Below are positions 43,201 through 54,950 of a DNA stretch of 64,000 nt, one piece after another. The notes under the pieces are model-generated. The model made no database searches. It worked only from the letters and a program-made list of their open reading frames with translations, and was not told the DNA's origin. The stretch is taken from positions 3,906,001 through 3,970,000 of the forward strand of contig BJKQ01000001.1 in the NCBI GenBank assembly GCA_006538405.1. The letters are read 5' to 3'. The translations under genes were made by a program, and so were the position numbers. Source of the stretch: Hansfordia pulvinata (Eukaryota; Ascomycota; Sordariomycetes; Xylariales). The stretch's first letter is position 1. Every line of letters begins with the position of its first letter.

Positions 43201-44518
43201 AGGAACAGGGTCGTGCTTACCTTGGATTCTGGGGTTAATCTCAATGAAATAGTGCCGGTTCTGTTGATCAACCAGGAACTCGGCTGTTCCCGCATTGCGG
43301 TAGTTTGCTGTCTTCGCGAGCTTGACAGCGTCGGCGAGAATGGCGTCGCGGGTCTCGGCGGGGAGATCTTTTGCCGGAGCGATTTCAACCACCTTCTGGT
43401 GCCGGCGCTGGACGGAGCAGTCGCGCTCGTAGAGGTGCACAATGTTTCCGTGGTTGTCGCCAAGAAGCTGGACCTCAATGTGCTTGGGTTTGTCGAGGAA
43501 ACGCTCAACGAACACGGTACCGTTACCGAAAGCGGACTTGGCCTCCGAAGTGGCACGCTCGAAAGACTCTTGGAGCTCCGACTCGTTGCGCACAACACGC
43601 ATACCGCGGCCACCACCACCGTAAGCGGCCTTGATGATGACGGGAAAGCCGTACGTGTCGGTGAAGGACTTGACCTCCTCGAACCTGGCGACAGCGCCCT
43701 CAGTTCCGGGGACGACCGGCACCTGAGCCTTACCGGCAAGCTCTCGGGCAGAGACCTTGTCGCCAAGGGCGTCAATGGTCTCGGGCGCAGGGCCAATCCA
43801 CTGCAGACAAATGTCAGGGGTAATACAGAATGTTGGCACATGAGCAACTCACGATGATTCCAGCCTTCTCGACTGCCCGTGCGAAGTCGGCATTCTCCGA
43901 CAGGAAGCCATATCCGGGATGGATCATTTGCACTAAAATATGTCAGTATTCTGGCTTGAGAGTAAAGGCCCCTTGAGGTGACGGTGCCATACCTCCGTGC
44001 TCCTTGGCGATCTTGACAATCTCATCGCCGGCGAGATAAGCACCGACTGGCGTGTACTGGCCTCGCTTTCCGATGACGTAGGCCTCGTCGGCCTTTTGTC
44101 TGTGCATGGAAAGCCGGTCCTCGTAACTGTAGACGGCGACTGTGTGAAGTGAAAGCTCGTGGGCGGTTCTGAAGATGCGGATGGCTGTGAATCACACGTC
44201 AGCTTGTGGAGAGCCCGGCGTTGATTGGGGCCGTTCCCAATTGGCCGGTGGACCACTTACGGATCTCTCCTCTGTTGGCAACTACAAGCGAATCAGTCAG
44301 TCGTGGCTCTCGATAGCAAGATGCCCGCGCGAGCAAGGCTCCAGTGGCGCGAGGGGCTTACCCATGATCTTGTTGAGGTGCATGATGGAGCTGTTGGCGC
44401 GGATGTGGTGGGCCGTCTTGGTCTCCTTCTCGATGGGCTCGTCATCGAAGACGTCCTCGCTGGCCTCGGCCGCGGCCTGGGCGGCCCGGAGCTCCTCGAT
44501 GTCTCTGATGTCGGCCAT
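40283..44518 (-). CDS. PYC: Pyruvate carboxylase, ten exons with microexons
   Basis: Exons (5' to 3'): 44362-44518, 44261-44281, 43993-44184, 43853-43932, 43221-43800, 43118-43122, 43025-43047, 41222-42959, 40448-41143, 40283-40390. All phases agree and give 1199 residues, the usual length. The biotin carboxylase domain runs from [18 protein letters not shown] through the ATP loop [19 protein letters not shown]-type core and EINPRIQVEHTITEE. The carboxyltransferase domain holds [18 protein letters not shown] and [19 protein letters not shown]. The biotinyl domain ends with AMKM, Lys1163 being the biotin site. The enzyme makes oxaloacetate from pyruvate, bicarbonate and ATP; in fungi it is cytosolic, and no presequence is visible here. 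The 5-nt exon 6 supplies the VE of the active-site RIQVEHT motif. One intron falls directly after the AMKM codons. Position 342-345 region reads EEICGID where Thr is more usual. Confidence 0.92.
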
Positions 44519-45349
44519 TGTCGCAGACGATGAACGGTCAGGCGAAGGGCAGATAGGATGAGTCGTGTGTCGAGGTGGAATAGGGCTGTATGGCGTGTGG
44601 CGGGGTAGTGCAGGAGGGATGGAGGGAGGGTTAGGAGAGCAGCAGGCCGGGACCCGGTATGCTTCCCGCGGGGTGTTTCTAGGAGGGGCAAGCTTGGACT
44701 TTTGGGCTGAGCTGACTTGCCAGAGCCGAGTCGACAACGCAAAAACCTGGCCAAGAGAAAGAAAGACCTGCTCGACCGTCGGAGAGAGGAGAGAGGACAG
44801 GAGACGGAGGGAGGCGGGCTTAAGGGCAGGAATAAATAGTCGATGGTGAGGGACGGGCAGGAACCCCACGTCGAGCCACAGGTTCGCCGTCGGGGATTGG
44901 AGGTAAAGAGGCCCGACGCAGCGCAGGCATTGGACGCCGCAGGCAGACAGGTACCCCCCGCCGCGTCTGTTCTACATTCGTGATAGCCGAGTAGGAGGTA
45001 GGTACCTGCCGTCCCGTCCGCGACAGCCCGCGTCGCTGCTCGCGGCGATAGAGAGAGCTGTGGACCAGAGCAGCGCGGGGACCAGAATCCATTCCAGCCC
45101 GGCCATGGAGGTACTGGAGGTTGCCAGTACGTAACTCCGATAGGTACCCGCCCGGGGTTGCTGGAGCTTCAGGCGAGCGGGCGACCGGATTGCGATAGCT
45201 GCTAGCGCGGGGTCTGGGCAGCCCGCAGCGGAAGCCGAGTGACGTACTGCAAGTATCTGAGTACTTCGAGGCGCGCCGCCCGAGGGGAGTTTAGGTAGGC
45301 GTGAGCACTGCAGGATACGAGTACAAAGGAAGTATACCGTGATATCCGG

Positions 45350-45690
45350 TTACGGTGCTGTGACGGGCACGGCACGGTGCCAGGACCGGCATTTCTCGTG
45401 ATAGGACCATGTTATATTATTGGTTTTTACCGACCTTCTCGTCGCTCTTTCCCCTTACATTGAATGTTTAAACACCTGCCTACTTACCGTACTGCCTGCT
45501 CACCTGGTTTTTGTCTTAAATTTAGAAAACTTTCACGGTTAAACCACTTCAAAACTTAAACCCATCACTAGACCCTTACCGGGCTATCATCCGGACTTCA
45601 CTGAGACTTTATCGAAACCGTCACCAGGACTTCATTCAGGATACTACCAGAGAAACAATATAAGGGAGTATAAGACTGTAGACTTCCCGG
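45350..45690. repeat. AT-rich island, possible decayed repeat
   Basis: The segment is clearly AT-richer than its flanks, with TTATATTATTGGTTTTTACC and several AAAACTT words. No terminal repeats or coding remnants could be assigned, so its origin is unknown. Confidence 0.35.
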
Positions 45691-47580
45691 GCATTTTCAG
45701 GCCCGGGCTATGAGCAGGTGAGTGGTGGTACTCGTAATTAGATGGTGGCTGTGGTGGGAGCGGCAGCTCCGTATCTAATCCCCCGTTTCGCGCGTTTGTG
45801 CCATGACCGTGGCATAGCCGTGGCGAAATGCTGGCGGGCTCACGTACGGAGGTATCTGCAGTGATGTACCTCTCGCACAGCACGCACATCCATGGATGGC
45901 TTACTCGTGCTCGACTCGGCTCATCTCTTTGATGCAGATCCGTCCCATTGGCTACCGCCGAGCGCTCTGCCACTTCCATTCCGTTGGAAGTCCGTACCTG
46001 CGAGCACGTGCCTGCGGTCGATACACAGGTCAGTAGGTACCTGCCTTCTGTATGAAAGCACTCGGCGAACAGGACGCGCTGGCAGCTCCTCTGCCCGGCC
46101 CGTCTCAACTCGGCGCATCACTCAGCATCCGCCATGGCGTGGACAACTGACTGGACGAGCTGGCCGCACTAACGGCGTGGCCTCTGCTCGTGGGCCTTGT
46201 CTGGTGGGGGCGCTTGGCGGGGTCGACAAGAAAGCTGGCTTGCTTGGCCGCTGGGCAGCCGATACGGCCAAGGGCTTGTCATACCCATATTCTGTTTTGC
46301 AATTTCTATTTCAAACGGGATCAGGATCCTTGGGCCGGCCACTGAGGTGAGGTGCGAAAAGAAGGAGGGGCTTCTGCCAGCCAGCCGCCTTGCCTGCGTA
46401 CGTGCCCTGCTGCTCGTACGCCTGTCCGCTGAGTTGACCGGGAAGCGCTGCCCACCTTGCGCCAGCCTCGCTAGGCGTACGAGTACCTCTACTCGTAACC
46501 TGGAGGTAGCATCGAGCCGAGTTCCAGCTGAAATTGTACCTGCTACTGCCGCCCCCCGGGCCCGACCTGGAAGGCAATGCCGGGGCCTCAAGCCTTACGA
46601 GTAGGTACTCAGGCCCTGCTGGTGGTGCCTGGCCCGGCGGCTTGGAAGCTGTCACGCTTGGCCCCAGCACAACGACCCACGATATCGGAGCAGCGGCGCT
46701 TGGGCTGGTGGGCTGGATGACAACAATGCTCCTCCATCGCCGAACCGGACATTACGAGTAGGTATTCACAAGGACGGGCGCTTCTCCTCCATGCAGGCGG
46801 CCAGGGAGCCCCTTCGACGCCCTCTCGTCGAAATTAACCTCGCAAACCGCCGCGTGCAGATCGACGAGAGCCGCGGCTGGCTCAACAAGTTCTGGCCACC
46901 TCCGGTCAGACAGACAGCCAGCCAGCCAGCCAGCCGACTGTGGCCGCCGCCGCCGCCGCCACCCTCCCCCCGGCGGATAGATAGGCAGAGGCGACATACT
47001 CGTACTTCCATCCCATGCTGCCACGGCGCCCGAGGTCTCACTCGGAATTGGCGGACCAGGGCTCGGGAGGGGCCAAGACGACAGGACTCGACCCAGCCCA
47101 TCCGTCCCGCGCGTTGCGCCGCCGTTCCCATGGCTGCGCGGAATGCCCAGCTTGCGAGGAACGTCCATCCCGCTTTCGGGCCTTGGCCGTCCTCGCCATG
47201 CCCCGGCTCTGCCCTCGTTTCTAAGCCCTGCCCCTCCGTGACGTGACGCCGCAGTTCACGAGATGCACGTACGACTGGTTACTCGTGGACAGCCTCGTGC
47301 CTAGGGGGGAAGGCAGTGGAAGCCAGGCCCAGCCCATCAGACGGGGCACCCTCGCCAGACCGCCATGATGGCACGGCGTCTCTGTCCACCGGCGTTCCTT
47401 ATGCCCACACCCACCTCGAGATAGTTCATTAGAGTTGGGGCTAGCAGGCTGAACGGTGCTGACCTCAACTACGCGCGCGCTCTGCGGCACTGACGGAACG
47501 CGCGCAGCACAGAACATGCCCCTCCCCTCGCAGGGCCCGCTGGAATCTGCTGCTGCTTGCAGGGGGTGATCCATCCGTCT

Positions 47581-47595
47581 CCCCCCCCCCCCCCC
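47581..47595. repeat. Homopolymer of 15 C
   Basis: Uninterrupted C run followed by ACCCG. Confidence 0.9.
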
Positions 47596-49597
47596 ACCCG
47601 CATTGGCATTCCCGTTCTAGGAGCACTCGGATGGATTGAGACCAGCAGGCGCAGGCACACAGGTCTACTCGTTATGTACTCACAGCCACCCGCAGATCTG
47701 ATAGGACGGGTAGGTTAGCTGTTGCAACCCAACCGTCTGTCTGCCGTGCGCACCGAGCCACGTCCGGATGTGCTAGGTATCCAGCGTTGGTTATTGAGCT
47801 CCGGCTGTGGGAAATGGGAAATGGGAGCTGGCCGGCCCGTGGTCCCTTGACGAACGCGCCATGCCCGGCGGTTCGCGGACGGCTTAACGTCAACAGCGCC
47901 CCCGTACACGGCTTTTTGAGGACAAAGCCGGACGCCGTCCCGGGATCAGGAAGGTCTCGCCCGTGCAGCGCCTGTTTATTATCGTTGGGCCGAGGATGAG
48001 TCGGCTGCGGTTCAAGACAGCGGTGGCGACGACGGGCACGAACGCGGTCAGAACGGGCGGCACGGAACGGAAGGCGCAAACGGACGGATACGGTGCGTCT
48101 GCACGACGGTGTGCGAGTCCGGCGACGCCTTGGCTCAGCGTGCGGTCCAGTTTCCCGTCGTACGCAATACCCGAAACGTCACTTCAACCCGTCTAACACA
48201 CGGTTTCATTGAATCGATGCGGGGACGGGCCTGTGCAAATGCCCTCGCTTCTTCCCCCAGCTTCCCCCTCGGTCCTGCCCATTGTCGCCTCCTGTCTGTC
48301 CGCGAACTGCCGAGGAATCCTATTATTGTCTTATCATCGACCTGTTGCGGCCGCCAAGACGTCGCTCCAGCCAAGGCCGCAAGGCGTACGAAAATAAGAC
48401 ACGGAACGTCTTGGAAGTCTTGGGAGGCTTTACCTGGGATGAATACCGCGCCGCCTTGGACCTGACTCTGACCCTGGCCCTGACTCCTGGCCCTGACCGA
48501 GCAGAGGCGATGCTCGTGAGGTAAGCAGGGGGAGATGCTACCCAGGCAGGCATCAACCCTCAACCACCACCACCCAAGAGTGCGCGCACACGTGGTGGTG
48601 TCGGCCTCTTCTTCCAGTCACCAGCCCAGCTCTCTCACACGCCGGCGCGCGGCCTGGGTGGGCGGGCACGATTCGTAATATCCGTGTGATCGGTTAATTG
48701 ACTATCACCGCAGTGTGGCAGCAGGCAACCTAGCGCGCGCGCAAGGGTCCGCCCCTTCTATCTCTTGTTCCTAGCGCCAAGGGCGATCGCCTTGCTGGCT
48801 GGCCGTCATCCAAGCGAGTGGGAACGGCGGGCGGATCAGCCTCCGAGGTCGCGGCTCTTTCGCCCGCCCTCCAACCTCCCCTCCCCACGGCTGGCTGAAC
48901 AACCCGGCGTTGCCCATGCTGACGAGTAGGTGGCTAGCCTGTCGTGACGAACGAGAGACCAGCACAGCTACTCGTAGAGGGGCAGACGGGTACTCGTAGA
49001 CAGGCAAGCAGGCAGATACGCAGTCACGCAGTCCCGTCTCTGCTGGTCAAGTGACCCGGTCCGATGCGGGCTAGTGCCGTGCCGCGCATCGCAGCGCGGC
49101 GCGGCGAGACGAGCTGCAGAAGCCGGGACTCGTGCGCTTATGCAGGGCCTTAGGCAAGCTTACCTGGAGCTGGACTGGGGCTGGGCGGGCTGGAGGATCA
49201 GACAACATGGAGATGGGGGGGGAGCTGGTGGGGAGGGGCAGAGCACAGTACGATGTTGCGTGTACTCGTGTGCAGCACCCTTCGTGGTTGATCATGGTGG
49301 GGAGAAAGTGACGGGAGGAGTGGGAGGAGACACAGAGAAGCCATGACGCGACGCAAAAGCACCCGGAGGGGCCGTTGACCCGTTGGTGGGCGTACCAGGA
49401 GCAGAAAGACTGACGGCGTGAACCTCTCTGTCCCTCGAGATGGGTGAGTGCTCATACTCATACACCGGGTGTCTGTCCGTGTGCGTACGATACCCATGTA
49501 CCTTACGCACCTCGTTACCTGGTAGTCGTACAGAGAGTGCGGGGTCATCCGTGCAGCTCTGGCGTACGAGTGTCGGCTGTACGAGACGGCGGAGGCG

Positions 49598-49660
49598 GAG
49601 TGACAGCGGCAGCGGCAGCGGCAGCGGCAGCAGCGGCGACGGCGGCAAAGGCAGCGGCGG
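49598..49660. repeat. CAGCGG/GGCGAC hexanucleotide-type repeat
   Basis: GGCAGC units repeated at least six times, followed by GGCGAC/GGCAAAG variants. It lies in the gene-free stretch and is not in a supported frame. Confidence 0.75.
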
Positions 49661-51716
49661 CATCAGACCCCTGGCGATGCTTGTACTTGTACACAACAAT
49701 GCTCGCTCCGCTGCTGGCACAGATCCATGGCCTTCTTGGTTTCCGACAGAACGGGATTCGAGCCGCCCGGCTCGCCCCATCCATATTGACCTGACCTTGG
49801 GTAGGTACTTTATGTACTGTATGGAAGTCTGCAGATGGCATTTCCATGCACGCACCCAAGCCAGATCCCCGTTGGGGAAAGACGCGAGTGCACGGGGTGA
49901 TGGATGGCTCGGCTGTTCCCCCTCTCCCCTTGTCCTCGTGGTGGTGTCGTAATCAACAAGGACAGCCACGCAGGCCCGCCTGCCTATCCGTCTGCCTCTC
50001 TGCTGGCTGTCGGCACTCTCGCTCCATCGCTTGCCCGTCCGCCTATCCGTGCGTGCAGGGCTCGCAGGCTTGCGAGAGGCGGGGTGGGCGCGAAGGAGCC
50101 AAGATGCAAGAAGAAAGGAGGGGAGGAGGGGGCCGAGCCCGCCGCACCGCGCTGCAGAAGCCACGACTGATGAATGACATGACAGGATGGGCCGGGCACA
50201 GATGATAGGAGGAGGACGACGTACGGGTACTCGTAGGCACGGCAGACAGGCGGCTGGTCGTGGCGGGAACGACCAGATGTGACAGGCTGAGGGAGTTGGC
50301 GGCGTACGAGTCGAAAGCTCCATGCAGGCGTGTCAAGCGAGAACCGGATCTTGCAGATGACGCGTGGTGGTGGTGACGATAAGGACGATAATAATAACAA
50401 CAACCCGCTGTGCCAAGTCACCACCTGAGCTGGATCTCGCAGCGCGGCGGCGATGGAGGGGAGCTGGCGTGGGGCGTGCCCAGACTTTGCCCAGATGCCC
50501 AGACAAGAATGCCCACGGATACCGATGGAGAGGTGGCCCGGCCATCCCTGTGCCAGTCGTACTCGTCCGCCGAGGGTGGCGATGTGTTGCTTTGGTGGTC
50601 GCGACGAGTCTACAAACCAACCGCCGCCAACGTGGCTGTACGGCACTTCTCATTGGTTGCCTTGTACCCTGCGCTCCCTATTTGCTTGCCCACTACTCGT
50701 GCTCTTCCTTTCGTGCTCTTCTTCGTCTGTATTAGGTACCTCGCCTTGCCTTACTCGTACGAGACAGCTCTACCAATGAGGCACTGCAAATATACAGACA
50801 CGCAGCTGGTGATGTCTTGAACGTCGTCTACCGACATGCTGAGTAACCCTGAGCAAAATCCATCCCATCTATCGACAGAAACCACTCTATTCTACTGCTC
50901 TGGGCTATACAGTGCACCCGGTGCCGCTCATAATCGTCATTCGATTCACATACAGACAGACGGACAGTAAGCAAGTAATAAGCATCTCCCCTTGCTCAGG
51001 GTTGCAGATATATGTAATACGCGTCGATCAAACACTCGCTGGCTGCCCCCGTTCAGTCGCAGCCTCACACACGCCCGACGTACACGCAGCTTGATACGAG
51101 TACACATTTACATTTATACGCCAGTCACACGTCAGAGGCGTGTATCAGTAACCTAATGCCCGCCACCACTGCACCCCACGCCCAGCGCGATCGCCTCTTT
51201 TTCTGCCCGCACCCCTTCGACTCACATGTGCCCCCACCCCCTCTTGACAGCGGAGGTACGAGTAGTGGCGACAAGGACCTTGAAGGTCGGTCCTCGCCGT
51301 TTTCGATATCTGATCCCACTCGCTCTGCCTGCATCTGAGCGAGGAGCATCCCGCGATGCTCGCCCGCGCCCCCCCACACGGCACTTGACGTACATGACCG
51401 AGCACAGCCCCCGGGCGCCCAGGCCTATCTCAAGTGCCGAGCAAGGCCAGGGCCCCCGTCTATCTGTCTGTCGGGTCGGATTGCTGTGAGGCCGTCGAGG
51501 GAATAGGCGAGCGGGTGAGTAGTACGTAGAGTACATAAGCTTGGGTAGGTACTTGACATACACTATGTCTTCACCGACGACTCGGCCAGTTCGGTCGAGT
51601 GACTTGGCGATTTTCTCTCGTTTTGTCCCTAATTCTGCCTCTGCTTGGCAGAAATTACCCAGCCTTGTTCCCTCGCTCTCTCTCACAGCTCGCCGCAGAG
51701 ATACTCGTGCTCGCCT

Positions 51717-51733
51717 CCCCCCCCCCCCCCCCC
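51717..51733. repeat. Homopolymer of 17 C
   Basis: Uninterrupted C run followed by GGACATGG. Confidence 0.9.
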
Positions 51734-52129
51734 GGACATGGCCAAGAAAGCTGCCTATCTGTACCTGGAGTACGCGTCGTCCCGCTGTTCGCTCAGCCCC
51801 GTGGTCTACGATTGCAAAAACTTCGTGACAGGAGAGAGGGAGCTCGAAGCAACCTTTCTTACACACACCACAGCCTGCCTTGTTGTCATGCGGCCTGGGT
51901 GCTGTCAGTGCCGGGCTCTGGCCTTGCGTCTCGCTTCATGGGCGGATCGTGCCGCCTCACGGCCCTCCCTTGTGGCGTGCCTCGTACTTTCTCCGCGTTA
52001 TATCTGCACTTCAAGCGTGCAAGCAGCCAAAGCCAAGGCTATTTTTGGGTGAGACTGAGCGGTTGTGGTTGTAGTCTGATGGGGGAGGGGGCGTCCATGA
52101 GGTATCCCACATGCCGTCACGTCACGTGC

Positions 52130-52230
52130 CGCAGCCTCCGGGTCTGTCAGCAGGCTGGCACCATGCTAAGGTAGCGTGATTTCCCCGGTGATCTTTCGTG
52201 TACTCCGGCAGGTCACGACGGACTGTGTTA
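52130..52230 (-). repeat. Dispersed repeat copy A (inverted relative to copy B)
   Basis: Read on the minus strand this segment matches 54378-54480 with short gaps. The shared core contains GAGTACACGAAAGATCACCG and is framed by GTGACCTG and TGCTNACAGACC. Both can encode DLxEYTKDHRG, which suggests remnants of the same mobile element. Confidence 0.7.
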
Positions 52231-52667
52231 TGGTGAGAGAGAAATGGAATTCCATGGGTAATGTTACTGAGTACTTCATCTCTACTACGTGCAGCTTGCA
52301 GGCGCCCAGAGGATGCAACATGCATCTCCGAGCCCACCACGACCAAACCAGACCAGACTTTCGATCCAACCGACCTGCCGTTCCATCAATGGAGCACTCG
52401 CCGGAGATCTCTTTGATTATTTAGGAGGGGGCAGGGCCCCTTCACCACCCCCCTCCTTTAGACACGTCTATCCTCGCCTCCTGGCTCGAGACGTCTATTT
52501 TCTGGCTACTCGCCCGTGGGCGCAGTCGGCCCCCGCGGCGACTTTCGAAAGGGGTATCGTCTTGTCTTTCTGTCTGCCGAAGAGCCAGCACGTCCCTACC
52601 TTGTCTCCGGTCACACGAGACAATGAAAACAAAGAAAAGCGGCAAAGTGGGCTTTTTTTTTCTTGCT

Positions 52668-53633
52668 CTAGTTCTTGCTCACGGCGGCCTTGGCCTTGTC
52701 GGCAGCGTCGGACGCGGCTTCCTTGGCCTGGGCGACGGCGCCCGTGAGTCCGGACTTCTCCTTGCCGCCCCAGTAGTGCCAGTCCAGGTAGCGGTAGCCC
52801 TGGGTCAGCTGGGCGCCGGAGTTGACAAGGTGGCAGGCGAAGAGCAGGTAGTTGGGCGGCGACACGGCCAGGGAATAGCGCATGAAAGTGCCGGCGTAGA
52901 TGATCAGGGCCCCGGTCATCTGGCCAGAGATGCTGCGAGAAGGGAAAAATGTCAGCAAAGAACGAGGCTGTGTCGGTGGCTTAGGGGGGCCAAAGCCGAA
53001 GCCGAAGGCGCGGGCTGCGGCGGGTGCAAGCGTCCGTTTCGGCGCTCCAAGTCCCGTTGTCCGGGGCTCCAATGACGGAGATCTCGAGGGGGGGCTTTGG
53101 GCTCGTCGAGGGAAACGTACAGGTCGGGGGACTTCTGCGTGTCCATCACGGCGGCAATCGGGATGCCAAAGTTGGAGACGGGACCCCAGAAGTCTGCCGG
53201 CAAAGTATCATGTCAGCATCTTGTTTTCGGCCGGGTGGCGGTGATGGTCGAGGGACCTCGGCGCAAGGGTTACCAGACGCAAGGTCTGGTCAGCGCGTGC
53301 TGAGTCTGAGTCCCGCCCTCTCGTGGACCGAGCATGTCAAGCCGAAGAGGCGGGCGGGCTGCCGCCTCTTCGAGATGGCCGGGCCGGGTATCGCCGATAT
53401 TCGGGAGCGGGCGAGACAGGGGCGTCGGCTCAGTAGGGAGCGAGGGCTGGGAAGAGAATGCCGCGGCGGTGCACGGCAGGACGCCCGAGAATGGGGAGGG
53501 GGGAGATGCAGGAGAGCATCGGGAAGGGGAACGGAGAGCGTCCCTCGGCTTGCAACGTACGGGTCGAGCAGATGTAGTTGGTGGTCGGGTTGGACCGGAT
53601 CTTGGCGTTGAGGGCTTTGACGACGGCGGCCAT
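52668..53633 (-). CDS. MPC1: Mitochondrial pyruvate carrier subunit MPC1
   Basis: Exons 53561-53633, 53121-53193 and 52668-52932 join in phases 1 and 2 and encode 136 residues. The protein begins MAAVVKALNAKIRSNPTTNY, continues CSTHFWGPVSNFGIPIAAVM and DTQKSPDLISGQMTGALIIY, and has FMRYSLAVSPPNYLLFACH and LTQGYRYLDWHYW. These are the conserved helices of the MPC1 subfamily. MPC1 pairs with an MPC2-type partner in the inner mitochondrial membrane to import pyruvate. The last 25 residues form an Ala/Lys-rich tail beyond the conserved core. Splice donors are GTACGT in both introns and acceptors are CAG. No frame error was found in this gene. Confidence 0.88.
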
Positions 53634-54377
53634 GGCTGCGACGGGGGAGCGGGCGGCTCTGCTACCGGGGGAGGAAAGCTGGATTGCTGTGGTTTTTCGG
53701 ATCGTGTTGCTGTGAGGCCGTCGAGGGAACAGGGAATGGGCGACCGGGCAGCGGCAGCAGAAGAGCGTCGGCGAGGGTTGGGCGGGCTGTTGGGGTGAGG
53801 ATGAATTGATGAGTTCTGGTGGTCGGTCGGCGATTGATCAATCAGATCAGAGCCGGCAGGGGTTTCCAGCCTGCTCCCGGGCTACGCCTGGCGCATCCAA
53901 GCTCGCACCAGTTGCACGGCAGGCCCAGCGCGGTCAGAAAAAACTAGAGGCAGGCCACTGGTCGGGCCCCGTCGGCTTCCGATTCGCTGCTCGCCTCGCC
54001 GATCGGCAGAAATACAATGGGGCTCTAGGAGCCCCTGCAACGCCGCCGTGGCCGCCCTGTCACGCCTGTCTCATCAATGTCCCAGCTCACATGGTCGACT
54101 AGCAACTCCGTGCTGCGTACGCGTAGGAGGGCTCAGGTTATCGCGCCATCCACACAGCGTCTTGTGTACGGTCGTCCCTTCCACTCGGCCATCTCACCCC
54201 TCGTGCGGGCTGGTCGATCCCGACCCAGCGCGAACAGTAACATCCAGGTACTATAAGTACCGTTTCAACCGAGCTGGAAGGGCCCCTTGGAGATGGTGGC
54301 TCGTGAGTTGGGCCTCAGACGTGCCCGTGTGGGTGAGAGATGCTGGTACTGGCCGTCGACCACACAAAATCCACCTC
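53634..54377. other. MPC1 upstream region
   Basis: No supported gene. It grades into repeat-derived sequence at its right end. Confidence 0.5.
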
Positions 54378-54480
54378 GATAACTTAGAGCCGTACTTGGG
54401 TGACCTGTCAGAGTACACGAAAGATCACCGGGGGAAATTACGCTTGCGTGGTGCCCGCCTGCTCACAGACCTGGACGAAG
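54378..54480 (+). repeat. Dispersed repeat copy B
   Basis: Partner of 52130-52230 in opposite orientation. In one frame it encodes HLDNLEPYLGDLSEYTKDHR, similar to the C-terminal end of retroelement polyproteins. It lies just upstream of the Ty3/gypsy fragment. Confidence 0.7.
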
Positions 54481-54529
54481 ATAACCCTTAAAGCGAGTTA
54501 CCCTTTGATGCTAGGAGAGCGTTAAACCT

Positions 54530-54950
54530 GACGCCCCGCATCCTTACGGGACAACAGGTCTACCTGCGCCTTCATAAGGGATCCAACTTGCCAGACAATC
54601 CGCCACGAAATCGGCCCGCACAACGAGCCGGGCCCTTCACAGTGCTCCGAAAGATAAGGCGCATAGCATACGAAATAGATTTCCCTCCACATTAGCGCAA
54701 CCATCGGGTCGTCTCTATGGCCCAGCTTTCCCCACCGCCACCTGGGAATGACCCAGCTCAAAGACGTCCACCTGAGCCAGGCCGTGTCGTTATCGAGGGC
54801 GACGATGATAAACATCACTCTTACAAAATCGAAAGACTGCTTACCCGACGCCTCGTCAAGCCCGGCGGCAAACCCACCGTTCAGTATCTCGTCAGATGGC
54901 TCGGCTACAGCGCACAACACAACGAGTGGTAACATCGAAGCGAATTGATA
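54530..54950 (+). pseudogene. Ty3/gypsy retrotransposon remnant: integrase C-terminus plus chromodomain
   Basis: One frame reads VYLRLHKGSNLPDN, QRAGPFTVLRKIRRIAYEID, a TAG stop at 54693-54695 where chromovirus integrases have Trp, VVSMAQLSPPPPGND, and then a chromodomain SYKIERLLTRRLV...QYLVRWLGYSAQHNEW ending in TAA. This order is that of the C-terminal part of chromovirus-type Ty3/gypsy polyproteins, where the chromodomain directs integration to heterochromatin. The TGG-to-TAG change fits G:C to A:T decay such as RIP, though one site is not proof. No reverse transcriptase, protease or LTR was recognised, so the piece is an isolated, inactive fragment. Confidence 0.75.

Larger units (their letters stand above)
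44519..52129. other. Gene-free stretch of about 8 kb
   Basis: No frame in either strand shows conserved domains, intron-linked exons or codon bias like the genes around it. The DNA has many copies of GTACTCGTA/TACGAGTAC, several G/C homopolymers (15 C at 47581-47595, 17 C at 51717-51733), and short CAG/CGG and GGT repeats. The longest frame, 343 codons on the minus strand (49292-50323), is Arg/Pro/Ser-rich low complexity. The first part contains the PYC promoter; the last part the terminator side of MPC1. An AT-rich island lies at 45350-45690. Confidence 0.6.

Noticed and set aside
49292..50323. 343-codon minus-strand frame in the gene-free interval
   Set aside because: Composition is Arg/Pro/Ser-rich with CGG/CAG repeat translation; no domain, intron or codon bias like true genes.
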